Numbered from the stretch's first letter, positions 22,724 to 30,581 are shown. The stretch: DNA of 34,394 nt from Pseudomonadota bacterium (GCA_030684775.1 JAUXXW010000082.1:1-34394); one strand, 5' to 3'. Made by a program: numbers and translations. The notes: a model not told the origin generated them from the letters alone.

Positions 22724-23818
22724 ATGAAATCCATCCTGGTCTGGGATCTACCCTTGCGACTGTTCCACTGGCTGTTCGCGGCCAGCTTTGTCGGTGCCTG
22801 GCTGACGGCGGAATCGGACGAATGGCTGTCGCTGCACACCTTCCTCGGCTATCTCATGCTCGGCCTGATCGCTTTTCGCCTGGTCTGGGGCCTGGCCGGC
22901 AGCCGCTACGCACGGTTTTCCTCGTTCCTGTACGGTCCGCGCGCGGGCCTGGATTACCTGCGCCAGACGCTGAGCGGCACGGCCAAGCGCCACCTTGGCC
23001 ACAATCCGGCCGGCAGCCAGGCGATATTTCTTCTCCTCGGGCTGGGCTTGTTGGTGGGGCTGAGCGGCTTGTTCGTGCAGGGTGGTGAAGAACAACGAGG
23101 CGCGGCGGCGGGGGTGATCGGCTACGCGCTCGGCAAGGCGATCAAGGAAGGCCATGAGGTCCTCGCCGAACTGATGTTGCTGGTGGTGTTCGCTCACCTC
23201 GCCGGCGTAGCGTTGGAGAGCTGGCTGCATCGCGAGAATCTGCCGCGCGCCATGGTGAACGGCAGGAAAGAGGCCGAACCTGACGCGCCGGCCGTGCGCT
23301 CCCATACCCTGGTCGCCGTGCTGCTTCTGCTGGCCGTGGCGGCATTTACCGCCTGGTGGTTCCAGTATCGCGGCAGCGAGACGGGGGTGGCCTTCATCGG
23401 CAAAAAACTCCCCGAAAGCGCCCTCTGGCAGGAAGAGTGCGGTAGTTGCCACCAGGCCTTCCACCCCAGCCTGTTGCCGGCGCGTTCCTGGAAAAGTCTG
23501 CTGGCGCAACAGGATCGCCACTTTGGCGACGACCTCGGGCTGGACGCCGCCACCCTTGCCCAACTGCTCGCCTTTGCCGAGCCCAACGCCGCCGAACAGG
23601 GCGAGACCGAAGCCGCCTGGAAGATCAATCGTTCCGTGCCGGCGAACGCCACGCCGCTACGCATCACGGAAACGCCATACTGGATCAAGAAACACCATGA
23701 GATCGCCGCCGCCGACTGGAACAAAGCCACCGTGAAGAGCAAGGCCAACTGCCCCGCCTGCCATCTGGATGCGGAAGCCGGCGGCTACGAGGACGCGGCG
23801 ATTCGGATACCGGGGTGA
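22724..23818 (+). CDS. Cytochrome b561-type membrane protein fused to a C-terminal diheme cytochrome c domain
   Basis: The 364-aa protein has an N-terminal Ni/Fe-hydrogenase-type b561 domain (about 1-190). It has four membrane helices and candidate heme-b histidines in RLFHWLF, LSLHTFLGY, EGHEVLAE and FAHLAG. A single helix (about 205-222) then leads to a periplasmic diheme domain (about 230-364) with CGSCH at 239-243 and CPACH at 343-347. The diheme domain is clearly homologous to the preceding gene: both share ECGSCH, LLPAxSWK/R, DxHFG, PLRITET and a C-terminal RIP. The protein probably takes electrons from quinol and passes them through its own c hemes to DHC and SHP. The gap before it (111 bp) is longer than between the first two genes; GGAG precedes the ATG. 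Confidence 0.9.
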   Translation: MKSILVWDLPLRLFHWLFAASFVGAWLTAESDEWLSLHTFLGYLMLGLIAFRLVWGLAGSRYARFSSFLYGPRAGLDYLRQTLSGTAKRHLGHNPAGSQAIFLLLGLGLLVGLSGLFVQGGEEQRGAAAGVIGYALGKAIKEGHEVLAELMLLVVFAHLAGVALESWLHRENLPRAMVNGRKEAEPDAPAVRSHTLVAVLLLLAVAAFTAWWFQYRGSETGVAFIGKKLPESALWQEECGSCHQAFHPSLLPARSWKSLLAQQDRHFGDDLGLDAATLAQLLAFAEPNAAEQGETEAAWKINRSVPANATPLRITETPYWIKKHHEIAAADWNKATVKSKANCPACHLDAEAGGYEDAAIRIPG

Positions 23819-23847
23819 GGTGGCAACCCGGCCGATGAGCTGCGGAT

Positions 23848-23922
23848 CGTAGGTTGGGCAAAGCGAAGCGTGCCCAACATCGCGGCGGTTTGTTGGGCAC
23901 GCTTCGCTTTGCCCAACCTACG
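23848..23922. repeat. 75-bp palindromic REP-like repeat, copy 7
   Basis: Full copy with loop ATCGCGGCGGTTTG, 29 bp after the cytochrome b stop codon. It marks the 3' end of the SHP operon. Confidence 0.9.
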
Positions 23923-23949
23923 AACTCTGGTCCCGCCGTATCCAGCACG

Positions 23950-24037
23950 GTAGGTCGGAAAAGCCGGCGTCTTTTTGCCGGCGCCTTCCGACAAATCCTG
24001 GCGGAAGGCGCGATAAAGCCACTTTTCCGCTCTACGG
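23950..24037. repeat. Second repeat family, longer copy with extra hairpin
   Basis: GTAGGTCGGAAAAGCCGGCG and a complementary CGCCGGC...CTTCCGAC arm make a hairpin at 23954-23992. It is followed by the GGCGGAAGGCGCGATAA segment (24000-24037), also seen at 96-133. As at the window start, it follows a 75-bp palindrome. Confidence 0.75.
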
Positions 24038-24044
24038 CGACGAC

Positions 24045-24061
24045 TTTAAGGTCCGATTAAT
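24045..24061 (+). promoter_or_regulatory. Weak PmrA/QseB-like box at the start of the hemolysin operon
   Basis: TTTAAG-GTCCG-ATTAAT fits the 6-5-6 pattern with one mismatch (A for Y in the second half). It overlaps the proposed ATG at 24060, and its AAGG could simply be that gene's ribosome site. If it is a real operator, translation may start at ATG 24108 instead. Confidence 0.25.
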
Positions 24062-24713
24062 GTTCGCCTCGCAGACTGCGTCACATCATCTGGAACTGGA
24101 TCGCACCATGCACGCACTGGCCCGTATTTCCCCCGCTTTCCCGGCGTCGCGCCCGACTTCGACCACCAGCCTCATCCCGGTCGACTCGCCACGCCGTGGC
24201 GAGGCCGAGTCATTCATTCAGGGGGTGTTTGCCGCGCATTACGCCGCTCGCGTGGCGACCTTTACCCCTGATGTCATGCTGTTGGAGCAGAACGGAAAAC
24301 CCAGCGCGGCCGCCGGTTGGCGCGGCGCCGCGAGTGGGCGCCTGTTTCTGGAAAGCTATCTGGAACAGCCCGCCGAGGCGCTGATTTCGCGTCTGGCCGG
24401 GCATCAGGTGGCGCGCGAGAAAGTGGTGGAAGTCGGCCATCTGGCCGCGCTCCAGGCCGGCGGCGGGGTACGCATGATTCTTACCCTGGCGGCTCATCTC
24501 GACGCCCTCGGTTACGAATGGGTGATCTTTACCGCCACGCGGGAACTCATCGGCATCTTCGCCAAGATGGGCCTGCCGCCCCTGGCGCTGGCGGTGGCCG
24601 ACCCCGCCCGCCTGGGCGAGGCGGCACGGGATTGGGGCCGTTATTACGATACCCGGCCGATCGTGGTTGCCGGCCGTATCCGCCTGGCACTGGAAAAAAT
24701 GGCCCAGGCATGA
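24060..24713 (+). CDS. Thermostable hemolysin family protein
   Basis: The 217-aa protein matches the family named after Vibrio thermostable hemolysin (Pfam T_hemolysin). Visible features are FIQGVFAAHYAARVATFTP, the FLESYLEQP segment and VVEVGHLAALQAGGG, with IFTATRELIGIFAKMGLPP later. There is no signal peptide and no membrane helix, and the fold region resembles acyltransferases of the GNAT/autoinducer-synthase type. I therefore doubt that it is a secreted toxin; an acyl-transfer role is inference. AAGG eight bases before the ATG supports the start; ATG 24108 is an alternative. The stop overlaps the next start (ATGA), so the two are translationally coupled. Confidence 0.8.
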   Translation: MFASQTASHHLELDRTMHALARISPAFPASRPTSTTSLIPVDSPRRGEAESFIQGVFAAHYAARVATFTPDVMLLEQNGKPSAAAGWRGAASGRLFLESYLEQPAEALISRLAGHQVAREKVVEVGHLAALQAGGGVRMILTLAAHLDALGYEWVIFTATRELIGIFAKMGLPPLALAVADPARLGEAARDWGRYYDTRPIVVAGRIRLALEKMAQA

Positions 24714-26182
24714 GCGCGGCGCAACTGTTCGCGGCCCTGGCCGCGCGTGAGGCCGCCGCCGTGGTGTTGCGCGGCGACTCGGCAAGCTGGAGCACGTCTG
24801 CCGTGCTGGATGAAGTGGCGACACTCTCCCCCCTTCTGGCTGACTGCCGTGTACTGGCCGTGCTGGCCGACAACTCGCCGGAATGGGTCATCGCCGATCT
24901 GGCGGCCTTGCATGCCGGTCGCGTGCATCTGCCGCTGCCGGCTTTCTTCACCCAGGCGCAACTGGCCCATGCGCTCGAACAGACCGGCGCCGATACGCTG
25001 CTGACCGATCAGCCAGATCGCATCCGGATGCTCAATCTCGGCTACACCTCCATCGCCACCTGGCGCGGCCTGGCCTGGATGCGGCGTGAATGCGCCCCCG
25101 TGGACTTGCCAGTGGGTACCGTCAAGGTGTCATTCACCTCCGGCAGCAGCGGCACGCCCAAGGGCGTCTGCCTGAGCGAAGCAGGGTTGCTGCAAACCGC
25201 CGTCGCGCTGGTGGAAACCCTGGCCGATTTGCCACTTGCGCGCCATCTCGCGGTGTTGCCGCTGGCCTTGTTGCTGGAAAACGTGGCGGGGGTTTATGCG
25301 CCGCTGCTGCGCGGCGCGGAAATCGTATTGCCGGGCCTGGCGCAATTGGGTTGGCGCGGCATGGCCGGGTTCGATGCCTTTGCCTTGCGCGGTGTGATCG
25401 AGCGGGAGCGGCCGCACAGTCTGATTTTGGTGCCGGAATTGCTCAAGGCGCTGCTGGCCCACGGTCAGGGCGATTACGCCAGCCTGCGTTTTGTCGCCGT
25501 CGGCGGCGCCCGTTGCGATGCCGCGCTGATCACCAGCGCGCGGCGACTCGGGTTGCCGGTTTACGAAGGCTACGGCCTCACCGAATGCGGCTCCGTGGTC
25601 AGTCTCAATCATCCCGGCGCGGACCAGGCCGGCACGGTCGGCCAGGCACTGCCGCATGTGCGCGTGGCGGTCGATGCCACGCGGGAAATCCGCATCGGCA
25701 GCCCGGCCTTTCTCGGCTACCTGGGCAACGGCGGCAAGCCGGAAACAAGTGGTTTTTCCACCGGCGACCTGGGGCATCTCGATCACGCCGGCTTCCTGCA
25801 CTTGTCCGGACGCCGGAAAAACCTTTTGGTCACCGCCTTCGGCCGCAATGTCGCGCCGGAATGGGTCGAGGCCGCCCTCACCGCGCAACCGGAAATCGTT
25901 CAGGCCGTCGCATTCGGCGATGCGCGGCCCTGGCTGGCCGCCGTGCTGGTGGCGCTGCCCGGCGTCGACGCCACGGCGCTGGCTCGTGCCGTGGAGATCG
26001 CAAACGCCGGCCTGCCGGATTACGCACAAGTCGGCGACTGGATCGTCGCCGCCCCCTTCACCCCCGGCAACGCCCAGGCTACCGGCAACGGCCGCCCCAT
26101 CCGCGCGGCCATCGCCACCTGTTACGGCGATGCCATCGCCGCCCTCTACCGCAACAAGGAGCATTCCCATGTCGTTCTATGA
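24710..26182 (+). CDS. AMP-binding acyl-CoA ligase/synthetase-like protein (catalytic Lys position altered)
   Basis: The 490-aa member of the ANL adenylating superfamily has the A3 phosphate loop FTSGSSGTPKG (from residue 142), A5 GYGLTECGS (from 287), A7 STGDLGHLD (Asp353) and GRRKNLLVTAFGRNVAPEWVE. By alignment to long-chain acyl-CoA ligases, the A10 segment TxTxKLKR reads ATGNGRPIR. The otherwise invariant lysine that positions the carboxylate is thus Arg462, and no other lysine lies near. The enzyme may still adenylate slowly, or only use preformed acyl-AMP or another mechanism. A carboxylic substrate, probably fatty, is inferred. It overlaps the hemolysin-family gene by 4 bp and the diiron gene by 14 bp. 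Confidence 0.88.
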   Translation: MSAAQLFAALAAREAAAVVLRGDSASWSTSAVLDEVATLSPLLADCRVLAVLADNSPEWVIADLAALHAGRVHLPLPAFFTQAQLAHALEQTGADTLLTDQPDRIRMLNLGYTSIATWRGLAWMRRECAPVDLPVGTVKVSFTSGSSGTPKGVCLSEAGLLQTAVALVETLADLPLARHLAVLPLALLLENVAGVYAPLLRGAEIVLPGLAQLGWRGMAGFDAFALRGVIERERPHSLILVPELLKALLAHGQGDYASLRFVAVGGARCDAALITSARRLGLPVYEGYGLTECGSVVSLNHPGADQAGTVGQALPHVRVAVDATREIRIGSPAFLGYLGNGGKPETSGFSTGDLGHLDHAGFLHLSGRRKNLLVTAFGRNVAPEWVEAALTAQPEIVQAVAFGDARPWLAAVLVALPGVDATALARAVEIANAGLPDYAQVGDWIVAAPFTPGNAQATGNGRPIRAAIATCYGDAIAALYRNKEHSHVVL

Positions 26183-26834
26183 ACACCTGACCCAGGCCAC
26201 CGCCCATGAGCGCGCGCAACTGCTCGCCGCCCCAGCCATCGCGGACTGCCTGCGCGGCCAGGTCAGCCGCGAGGCCTATCTGGCTTTTCTGGGCCAGGCT
26301 TATCACCACGTGCGCCACACCACGCCCCTGTTGATGGCGATCGGTAGCCGCCTGCCGGCGCGTCTGGCGTGGCTGCTGCGGCCGGTGGCGGACTATATCG
26401 AAGAGGAAATCGGCCACGAGGAATGGATACTCAGCGACATCGTCGCCGCCGGTGGCGATGCGGCGGCGGTACGGGCCAGCCAGCCGGATCTGCCCGCCGA
26501 GGTGATGGTGGCTTATGCCTATGATCTGGCGAACCGTGGCAACCCGGCCGGCTTCTTCGGCATGGTGTTTGTCCTGGAAGGCACCAGCGTGGCGTTGGCC
26601 CTGCACGCCGCCGACCAGATTCAGCAAGCCCTGGACCTGCCCGACAACGCCTTCACCTATCTGCGCTCGCACGGCACGCTGGATCTGGAACATACCCGCC
26701 ATCTGGCGGAACTGGTGGAGCGTATGGAAGAGCGCGATCAGGACGAGGTGCTGCGCTGTGCGCGAGTGTTCTACAAGCTTTATGGCGACGTGTTCCGCGC
26801 CCTGCCGGTGCTGGAGGTGGCGCCATGCAACTGA
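26169..26834 (+). CDS. Heme-oxygenase-like diiron (TenA/CADD/UndA-type) oxidase
   Basis: The 221-aa all-helical protein is of the TenA/PqqC-like group often annotated as iron-containing redox enzyme. Possible metal ligands are seen in order: Glu78-Glu80 and His83 (EEEIGHEEW), Glu137 (VLEGTS), His168, Asp172 and His175 (HGTLDLEHTRH). The His-x3-Asp-x2-His spacing is that of heme-oxygenase-like diiron oxidases. Relatives cleave carbon-carbon bonds or hydroxylate amino or fatty acids (UndA makes 1-alkenes; CADD makes p-aminobenzoate), so an oxidative step on an acyl substrate is likely here. The substrate is unknown. The ORF overlaps the ligase gene by 14 bp and the SDR gene by 10 bp, strong evidence of one operon. 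Confidence 0.85.
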   Translation: MSFYEHLTQATAHERAQLLAAPAIADCLRGQVSREAYLAFLGQAYHHVRHTTPLLMAIGSRLPARLAWLLRPVADYIEEEIGHEEWILSDIVAAGGDAAAVRASQPDLPAEVMVAYAYDLANRGNPAGFFGMVFVLEGTSVALALHAADQIQQALDLPDNAFTYLRSHGTLDLEHTRHLAELVERMEERDQDEVLRCARVFYKLYGDVFRALPVLEVAPCN

Positions 26835-27622
26835 ACGGCGCGCGCATCCTGCTGACCGGCGCCAGCGGCGGTCTGGGCCAGGCCCTGGCGAAAACTCTGG
26901 CGCAAGAAGGCGCCTCCCTGCTGTTGGTGGGGCGCGATCAGAAAAAACTCGCGGCGCTCGCCGTCAATTTGGCGGGGGGAGGGCGGGAAGTCTCCACGCT
27001 CGCCGTCGATCTCAACCAGCCGACCGATGTTGCCCGTCTGGTGGAAGAAGCCACGCGATTCCGGGCGGATGTCCTGATCAACAACGCCGGCATCAACGCC
27101 TTCGGCCTGTTCGAGCAACAGGATTGGGCGCGTGTCGCCGATGTTCTGGAAACCAATCTCGCCGCGCCGATGCGGCTGACCCATGCCCTCCTGCCGCAGT
27201 TGCAGTCACGCGAGCGGGCCGCCATCGTCAACATCGGCTCCACCTTCGGCAGCCTGCCGTTCCCCGGTTTTGCCGCCTATTCCGCCGCCAAGGCCGGCAT
27301 GAAGGGGTTCTCCCAGGCGCTGCGACGGGAGTTGGCTGATAGCCGCGTCGCGGTGATCTATGTCGCGCCGCGCGCCATCGACACCCCGCTCAATACCCCG
27401 GCGGTGGTCGCGCTCAACGATAAATTGGGCAGCCAGAGCGATACCCCGCAAGTGGCCGCGCGCCAGATCGTCGCCGCCCTGGCGGCGGGGCGCGGTGAAA
27501 CTTATCTCGGTTTTCCCGAGCGCCTGTTCGCCTGGCTCAACGGCTGCGCGCCCGCGCTCATCGACCGGGCGCTCAAGCCCAAGCTGGCCATCGTCAAACG
27601 CCATGCCAGGCCGGCAATCTAA
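26825..27622 (+). CDS. Short-chain dehydrogenase/reductase (SDR)
   Basis: The 265-aa classical SDR has the Rossmann cofactor motif TGASGGLG at residues 11-18, NNAG, and the catalytic residues Ser139, Tyr152 and Lys156 (YSAAK). GRD after beta-2 suggests an NADP preference. The C-terminal part (LFAWLNGCAPALIDRALKPK) is hydrophobic and basic, perhaps membrane-associating. It is the last gene of the four-gene set, starting inside the diiron gene with a 10-bp overlap. It would reduce or oxidise a carbonyl or alcohol made by the partner enzymes. Confidence 0.9.
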   Translation: MQLNGARILLTGASGGLGQALAKTLAQEGASLLLVGRDQKKLAALAVNLAGGGREVSTLAVDLNQPTDVARLVEEATRFRADVLINNAGINAFGLFEQQDWARVADVLETNLAAPMRLTHALLPQLQSRERAAIVNIGSTFGSLPFPGFAAYSAAKAGMKGFSQALRRELADSRVAVIYVAPRAIDTPLNTPAVVALNDKLGSQSDTPQVAARQIVAALAAGRGETYLGFPERLFAWLNGCAPALIDRALKPKLAIVKRHARPAI

Positions 27623-27646
27623 GAAGGCGCTGAATAAATACAGTGC

Positions 27647-27716
27647 CGTCATTCCGGCGAAAGCCGGAATCCAGTGAAATCAATCACCTGGACCCCGGCT
27701 TCCGCCGGGGTGACGA
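27647..27716. repeat. CGTCATTCCGGCGAAAGCCGG palindromic repeat
   Basis: Arms GTCATTCCGGCGAAAGCCGG and CCCCGGCTTCCGCCGGGGTG are each hairpins. It is a common proteobacterial interspersed repeat, located between the SDR gene and the TPR gene. Confidence 0.8.
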
Positions 27717-27755
27717 AACGATCAGCATTTCCCTAACGTACCCAAAGGAACCCTC

Positions 27756-28412
27756 ATGAAACTCGATTTACTCGCCAAACTGTTTCTCATCGTCGGCCTC
27801 GCCGGCAGCGCCGGACTGGCCGCCGCCGATCCGGTCGAAGATTCCCTGCGCCCGATACTGGACGAGTGGGCCGTCATCAAATATCGCACCCCGGAAAAAC
27901 AGCAGGAGGCGCGTTATCGCACCCTGGCGCAACAAGCACACAAGCTGGCCGAGGCCCATCCCGGCCGTGCCGAACCGCTGATCTGGGAAGGCATCGCCCT
28001 ATCCAGCGAAGCCGGCGCCAAAGGGGGGCTGGGCGCGCTGTCTTTGGCCAAAGCGGCCAGGGACAAGCTGGAACAGGCGCTGAAGCGGGACGATCACGCG
28101 CTCAAAGGTTCCGCCTGGACCAGCCTGGGCACCCTCTATTACAAGGTTCCGGGCTGGCCCATCGGCTTCGGCGACAAGGCCCGCGCCGAGGAAATGCTGA
28201 ACAAGTCTTTGGCCATCAATCCCGACGGCATTGACCCCAACTTCTTCCGTGGCGAATATCTGTTCGAGCGCGAACGCTACGGCGAAGCGCTGAAAGCTCT
28301 GGAAACCGCCCTCAAGGCGCCCGCCCGCCCTGGCCGCGAGCTGGCCGACAGTGGTCGCCGCCAGGAGATACTGGCCTTGATCGCCAAGGTCCGAAAAGAA
28401 ATGGAGAACTGA
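27756..28412 (+). CDS. Periplasmic TPR-repeat protein in a two-component system operon
   Basis: The 218-aa secreted protein has a signal peptide (about 1-24, AAA-DP). The rest is helical with about three to four TPR-like repeats, ending in RGEYLFERERYGEALKALETAL. The segment PGWPIGFGDKARAEEMLNKS resembles the PGGPxxxGDKxxAxxxF motif of TatT/TRAP-associated TPR proteins. A good AAAGGA ribosome site lies before the ATG. The stop overlaps the response-regulator start (TGATG), so translation is coupled. A role as accessory sensor or ligand-binding partner of the histidine kinase is inferred from position only; it does not look like an enzyme. Confidence 0.8.
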   Translation: MKLDLLAKLFLIVGLAGSAGLAAADPVEDSLRPILDEWAVIKYRTPEKQQEARYRTLAQQAHKLAEAHPGRAEPLIWEGIALSSEAGAKGGLGALSLAKAARDKLEQALKRDDHALKGSAWTSLGTLYYKVPGWPIGFGDKARAEEMLNKSLAINPDGIDPNFFRGEYLFERERYGEALKALETALKAPARPGRELADSGRRQEILALIAKVRKEMEN

Positions 28413-29074
28413 TGCGGATTTTGCTGGTGGAAGACGACGCGCTGCTCGGCGACGGCCTGCGCGCCGGGCTGATGCTGGACGGCTATGGCGTGGATTGGGC
28501 GCGCGATGGCGAGGCGGCGCGTCTGGCGTGGCTGGCGGAGGACTATGACGCCTGTGTGCTGGATCTCGGCCTGCCGCGCCGCGATGGCCTCGCCGTGCTC
28601 AAGGAGGCGCGCGCGCGCGGCAAGCGCACCCCGGTGCTCATCCTTACCGCGCGTGACACCACCGCCGACAAGGTGGCCGGACTCGATGCCGGCGCCGACG
28701 ATTACCTGCTGAAACCCTTCGAGCTGGAAGAACTGCAAGCCCGCCTGCGCGCCCTGTTGCGCCGCGCCTCGGGCGCGTCGGCGCCCTTGCTGCGGCAGGG
28801 CGATCTGGCCCTGGACCCGGCCGCGCGGCGCGTCACCTTGAGTGACTCGCTGCTCAACCTGTCGGCGCGGGAATACGCGCTGCTGCACGACTTCATCACC
28901 CACAAAGGCCATATCCGCTCACGCCAGGAACTGGAAAACAGCCTCTATGCCTGGGGCGAGGAAGTGGAGAGCAACACCGTGGAGGTCTACATCCATCATC
29001 TGCGCAAGAAGATCGGCGCGGACATGATCCGCACCGTGCGCGGGTTGGGCTATGTGCTGGGAGAGGGGGCATGA
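28412..29074 (+). CDS. OmpR-family response regulator (QseB/PmrA type)
   Basis: The 220-aa regulator has a receiver with VEDD (acidic pocket residues 8-9) and phospho-acceptor Asp51 (CVLDLGLPRRDG), Thr in LTARD and Lys in LLKPF. A C-terminal winged helix follows (VTLSDSLLNLSAREYALL, TVEVYIHHLRKKIG, IRTVRGLGYVLG). Close relatives recognise direct TTAAG-type repeats, and such a repeat lies ahead of the SHP operon at 21660-21676. It overlaps both neighbours (TGATG and ATGA), giving a TPR-regulator-kinase operon. Confidence 0.93.
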   Translation: MRILLVEDDALLGDGLRAGLMLDGYGVDWARDGEAARLAWLAEDYDACVLDLGLPRRDGLAVLKEARARGKRTPVLILTARDTTADKVAGLDAGADDYLLKPFELEELQARLRALLRRASGASAPLLRQGDLALDPAARRVTLSDSLLNLSAREYALLHDFITHKGHIRSRQELENSLYAWGEEVESNTVEVYIHHLRKKIGADMIRTVRGLGYVLGEGA

Positions 29075-30414
29075 GATTGTTCGACATGAATTCCCTGCGC
29101 GCCCGCTTGCTCGTCATGCTGCTGGCCGTGACCGGCCTGATCTGGATGGGCGCGGCCTGGTGGAGCTTCTACGACGCGCGCCATGAGGCGGAAGAGTTGC
29201 TCGATGCCCAGCTCGCCCAATCCGCCCACCTGCTGCTGGCGCAGACCCGGCACGAATTGGTGGAAGAAGACGAAGACCATCTCGCCGCCTACGAGGCACT
29301 GGATGATCGAGAGTTGCATCCCTACGAACAGAAGTTGCAGTTCCGCATCCTGGGCGCTCGCGGCCAAACCCTGCTTTCTTCCGCCAATCCTCCTCCGGCC
29401 ATGCCGGCGAATACCTCGGGTTATGCCGACGTGCATGACGGCGGCGAGGGATGGCGGGTGTTGGTGACCGGCGATGGAACATTGCGCGTGGAAGTGGCGC
29501 AATCGCTGTCCATTCGCGATGAACTGGCGCTACATGTGGCGCAACGCCTGGCGTTGCCGGTGTTGCTGGCGCTGCCCTTGCTGGGTGGCTTGATCTTTCT
29601 GGTGGTCGGGCGCGCCCTGCGTCCGCTCGACGATCTGGCCGGGAAAGTGGCCAGCCGCACGGCGGCCAACCTGGCGCCTCTGGAAACCGACACGCTGCCG
29701 AGTGAAGTATTGCCCTTGGCGACGGCCCTGAACCGCCTGCTCGAACGCCTCAACCATGCCCTGGATGGCGAACGCCGCTTCACCGCCGACGCCGCCCACG
29801 AGCTGCGCACCCCGCTCGCCGCCATTCAGATCCAGGCTCAGGTCGCGCTCGCCAGTCAGAAGGAAGACGGCCGCGCGCACGCCCTGGAACAAGTGCTTGC
29901 CGGCACCCGGCGCGCCACCCGATTGGTGGAACAGTTGCTCCGTCTGGCCCGCCTCGACCCGCTGGCCGGCTTACCCGCGACGCAGACCATCGAACTCGCG
30001 GCGCTCGCCCGTCAGGTGGTGGAAGACCCGCCCCTGGGCAGCCAGGCGGAACGCTTGCGGCTAGAGGTGCTGGATGACATCAGCGTGGCGGGTGACCCCG
30101 ATCTCCTGCGCGTGGCCCTGCGCAACCTGCTCGATAACGCTTTGCGCTACAGCCCTGAAGGCAGCCGTATCGCGCTGGGCGCGAGCCTGGAGAATGGCGC
30201 GCCGCGCCTATGGGTGGACGACAGCGGGCCCGGTGTGGCGGAAGAAGAGCTACCGCGTCTTACCGAGCGTTTTTATCGCGGCAGCGAAGTCACCCAGGGA
30301 GGCAGCGGCCTCGGGCTCGCCATCGTCGCCCGCATCGCCCAATTGCACGGCGCCAGGCTGAGCCTGGAAAACCGCGCCGAAGGCGGCCTGCGCGCAATGC
30401 TGGCGTGGGGGTGA
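29071..30414 (+). CDS. Sensor histidine kinase (QseC/PmrB type)
   Basis: The 447-aa membrane kinase has TM1 (about 10-32, LLVMLLAVTGLIWMGAAW), a periplasmic sensor of about 130 residues rich in Glu, Asp and His (HELVEEDEDHLAAYEALDD), and TM2 (about 162-185). A short HAMP-like linker follows, then HisKA with His243 (DAAHELRTPLAA). The ATPase domain has LLDNALRYSP (N box), DDSGPGV and GSGLGLAIV. The periplasmic acidic patch is like that of PmrB and QseC sensors, which read metals or catechols, but the signal here cannot be inferred. Published SHP clusters are often accompanied by QseBC-like pairs, which fits this location. Its 3' end faces ppsR across two repeat copies. Confidence 0.92.
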   Translation: MRLFDMNSLRARLLVMLLAVTGLIWMGAAWWSFYDARHEAEELLDAQLAQSAHLLLAQTRHELVEEDEDHLAAYEALDDRELHPYEQKLQFRILGARGQTLLSSANPPPAMPANTSGYADVHDGGEGWRVLVTGDGTLRVEVAQSLSIRDELALHVAQRLALPVLLALPLLGGLIFLVVGRALRPLDDLAGKVASRTAANLAPLETDTLPSEVLPLATALNRLLERLNHALDGERRFTADAAHELRTPLAAIQIQAQVALASQKEDGRAHALEQVLAGTRRATRLVEQLLRLARLDPLAGLPATQTIELAALARQVVEDPPLGSQAERLRLEVLDDISVAGDPDLLRVALRNLLDNALRYSPEGSRIALGASLENGAPRLWVDDSGPGVAEEELPRLTERFYRGSEVTQGGSGLGLAIVARIAQLHGARLSLENRAEGGLRAMLAWG

Positions 30415-30430
30415 ACGGTTGTCACGGTGA

Positions 30431-30505
30431 CGTAGGTTGGGCAAAGCGCAGCGTGCCCAACATCGCGGCGGTTCGTTGGGCACGCTCCGCTTTGCCCAAC
30501 CTACG
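30431..30505. repeat. 75-bp palindromic REP-like repeat, copy 8
   Basis: Full copy with loop ATCGCGGCGGTTCG. It is the first of two copies 151 bp apart, both in the same orientation. Confidence 0.9.
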
Positions 30506-30513
30506 GGCTACGG

Positions 30514-30580
30514 GCTGCCCGCTTTTCAGCGATTGCTTGATCAACGCGGCGATCTCTTCCACCGAGCGGGCGGAGGAGTG
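30514..30580. repeat. Duplicated copy of the ppsR 3' end
   Basis: These 67 bases repeat the last part of ppsR (30659-30725) with only a few changes, for example GATCAACGCGG for GATCAGCGCGG. The ppsR stop codon is altered in the copy. It lies between the two palindromes, so the tandem unit is palindrome plus gene end. Confidence 0.93.
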
Positions 30581-30581
30581 A

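Noticed and set aside
24060-24713. Secreted pore-forming toxin, as the family name suggests
   Set aside because: There is no signal peptide, membrane segment or export gene, and it lies in a metabolic operon. The family name is kept, the toxin role is not.
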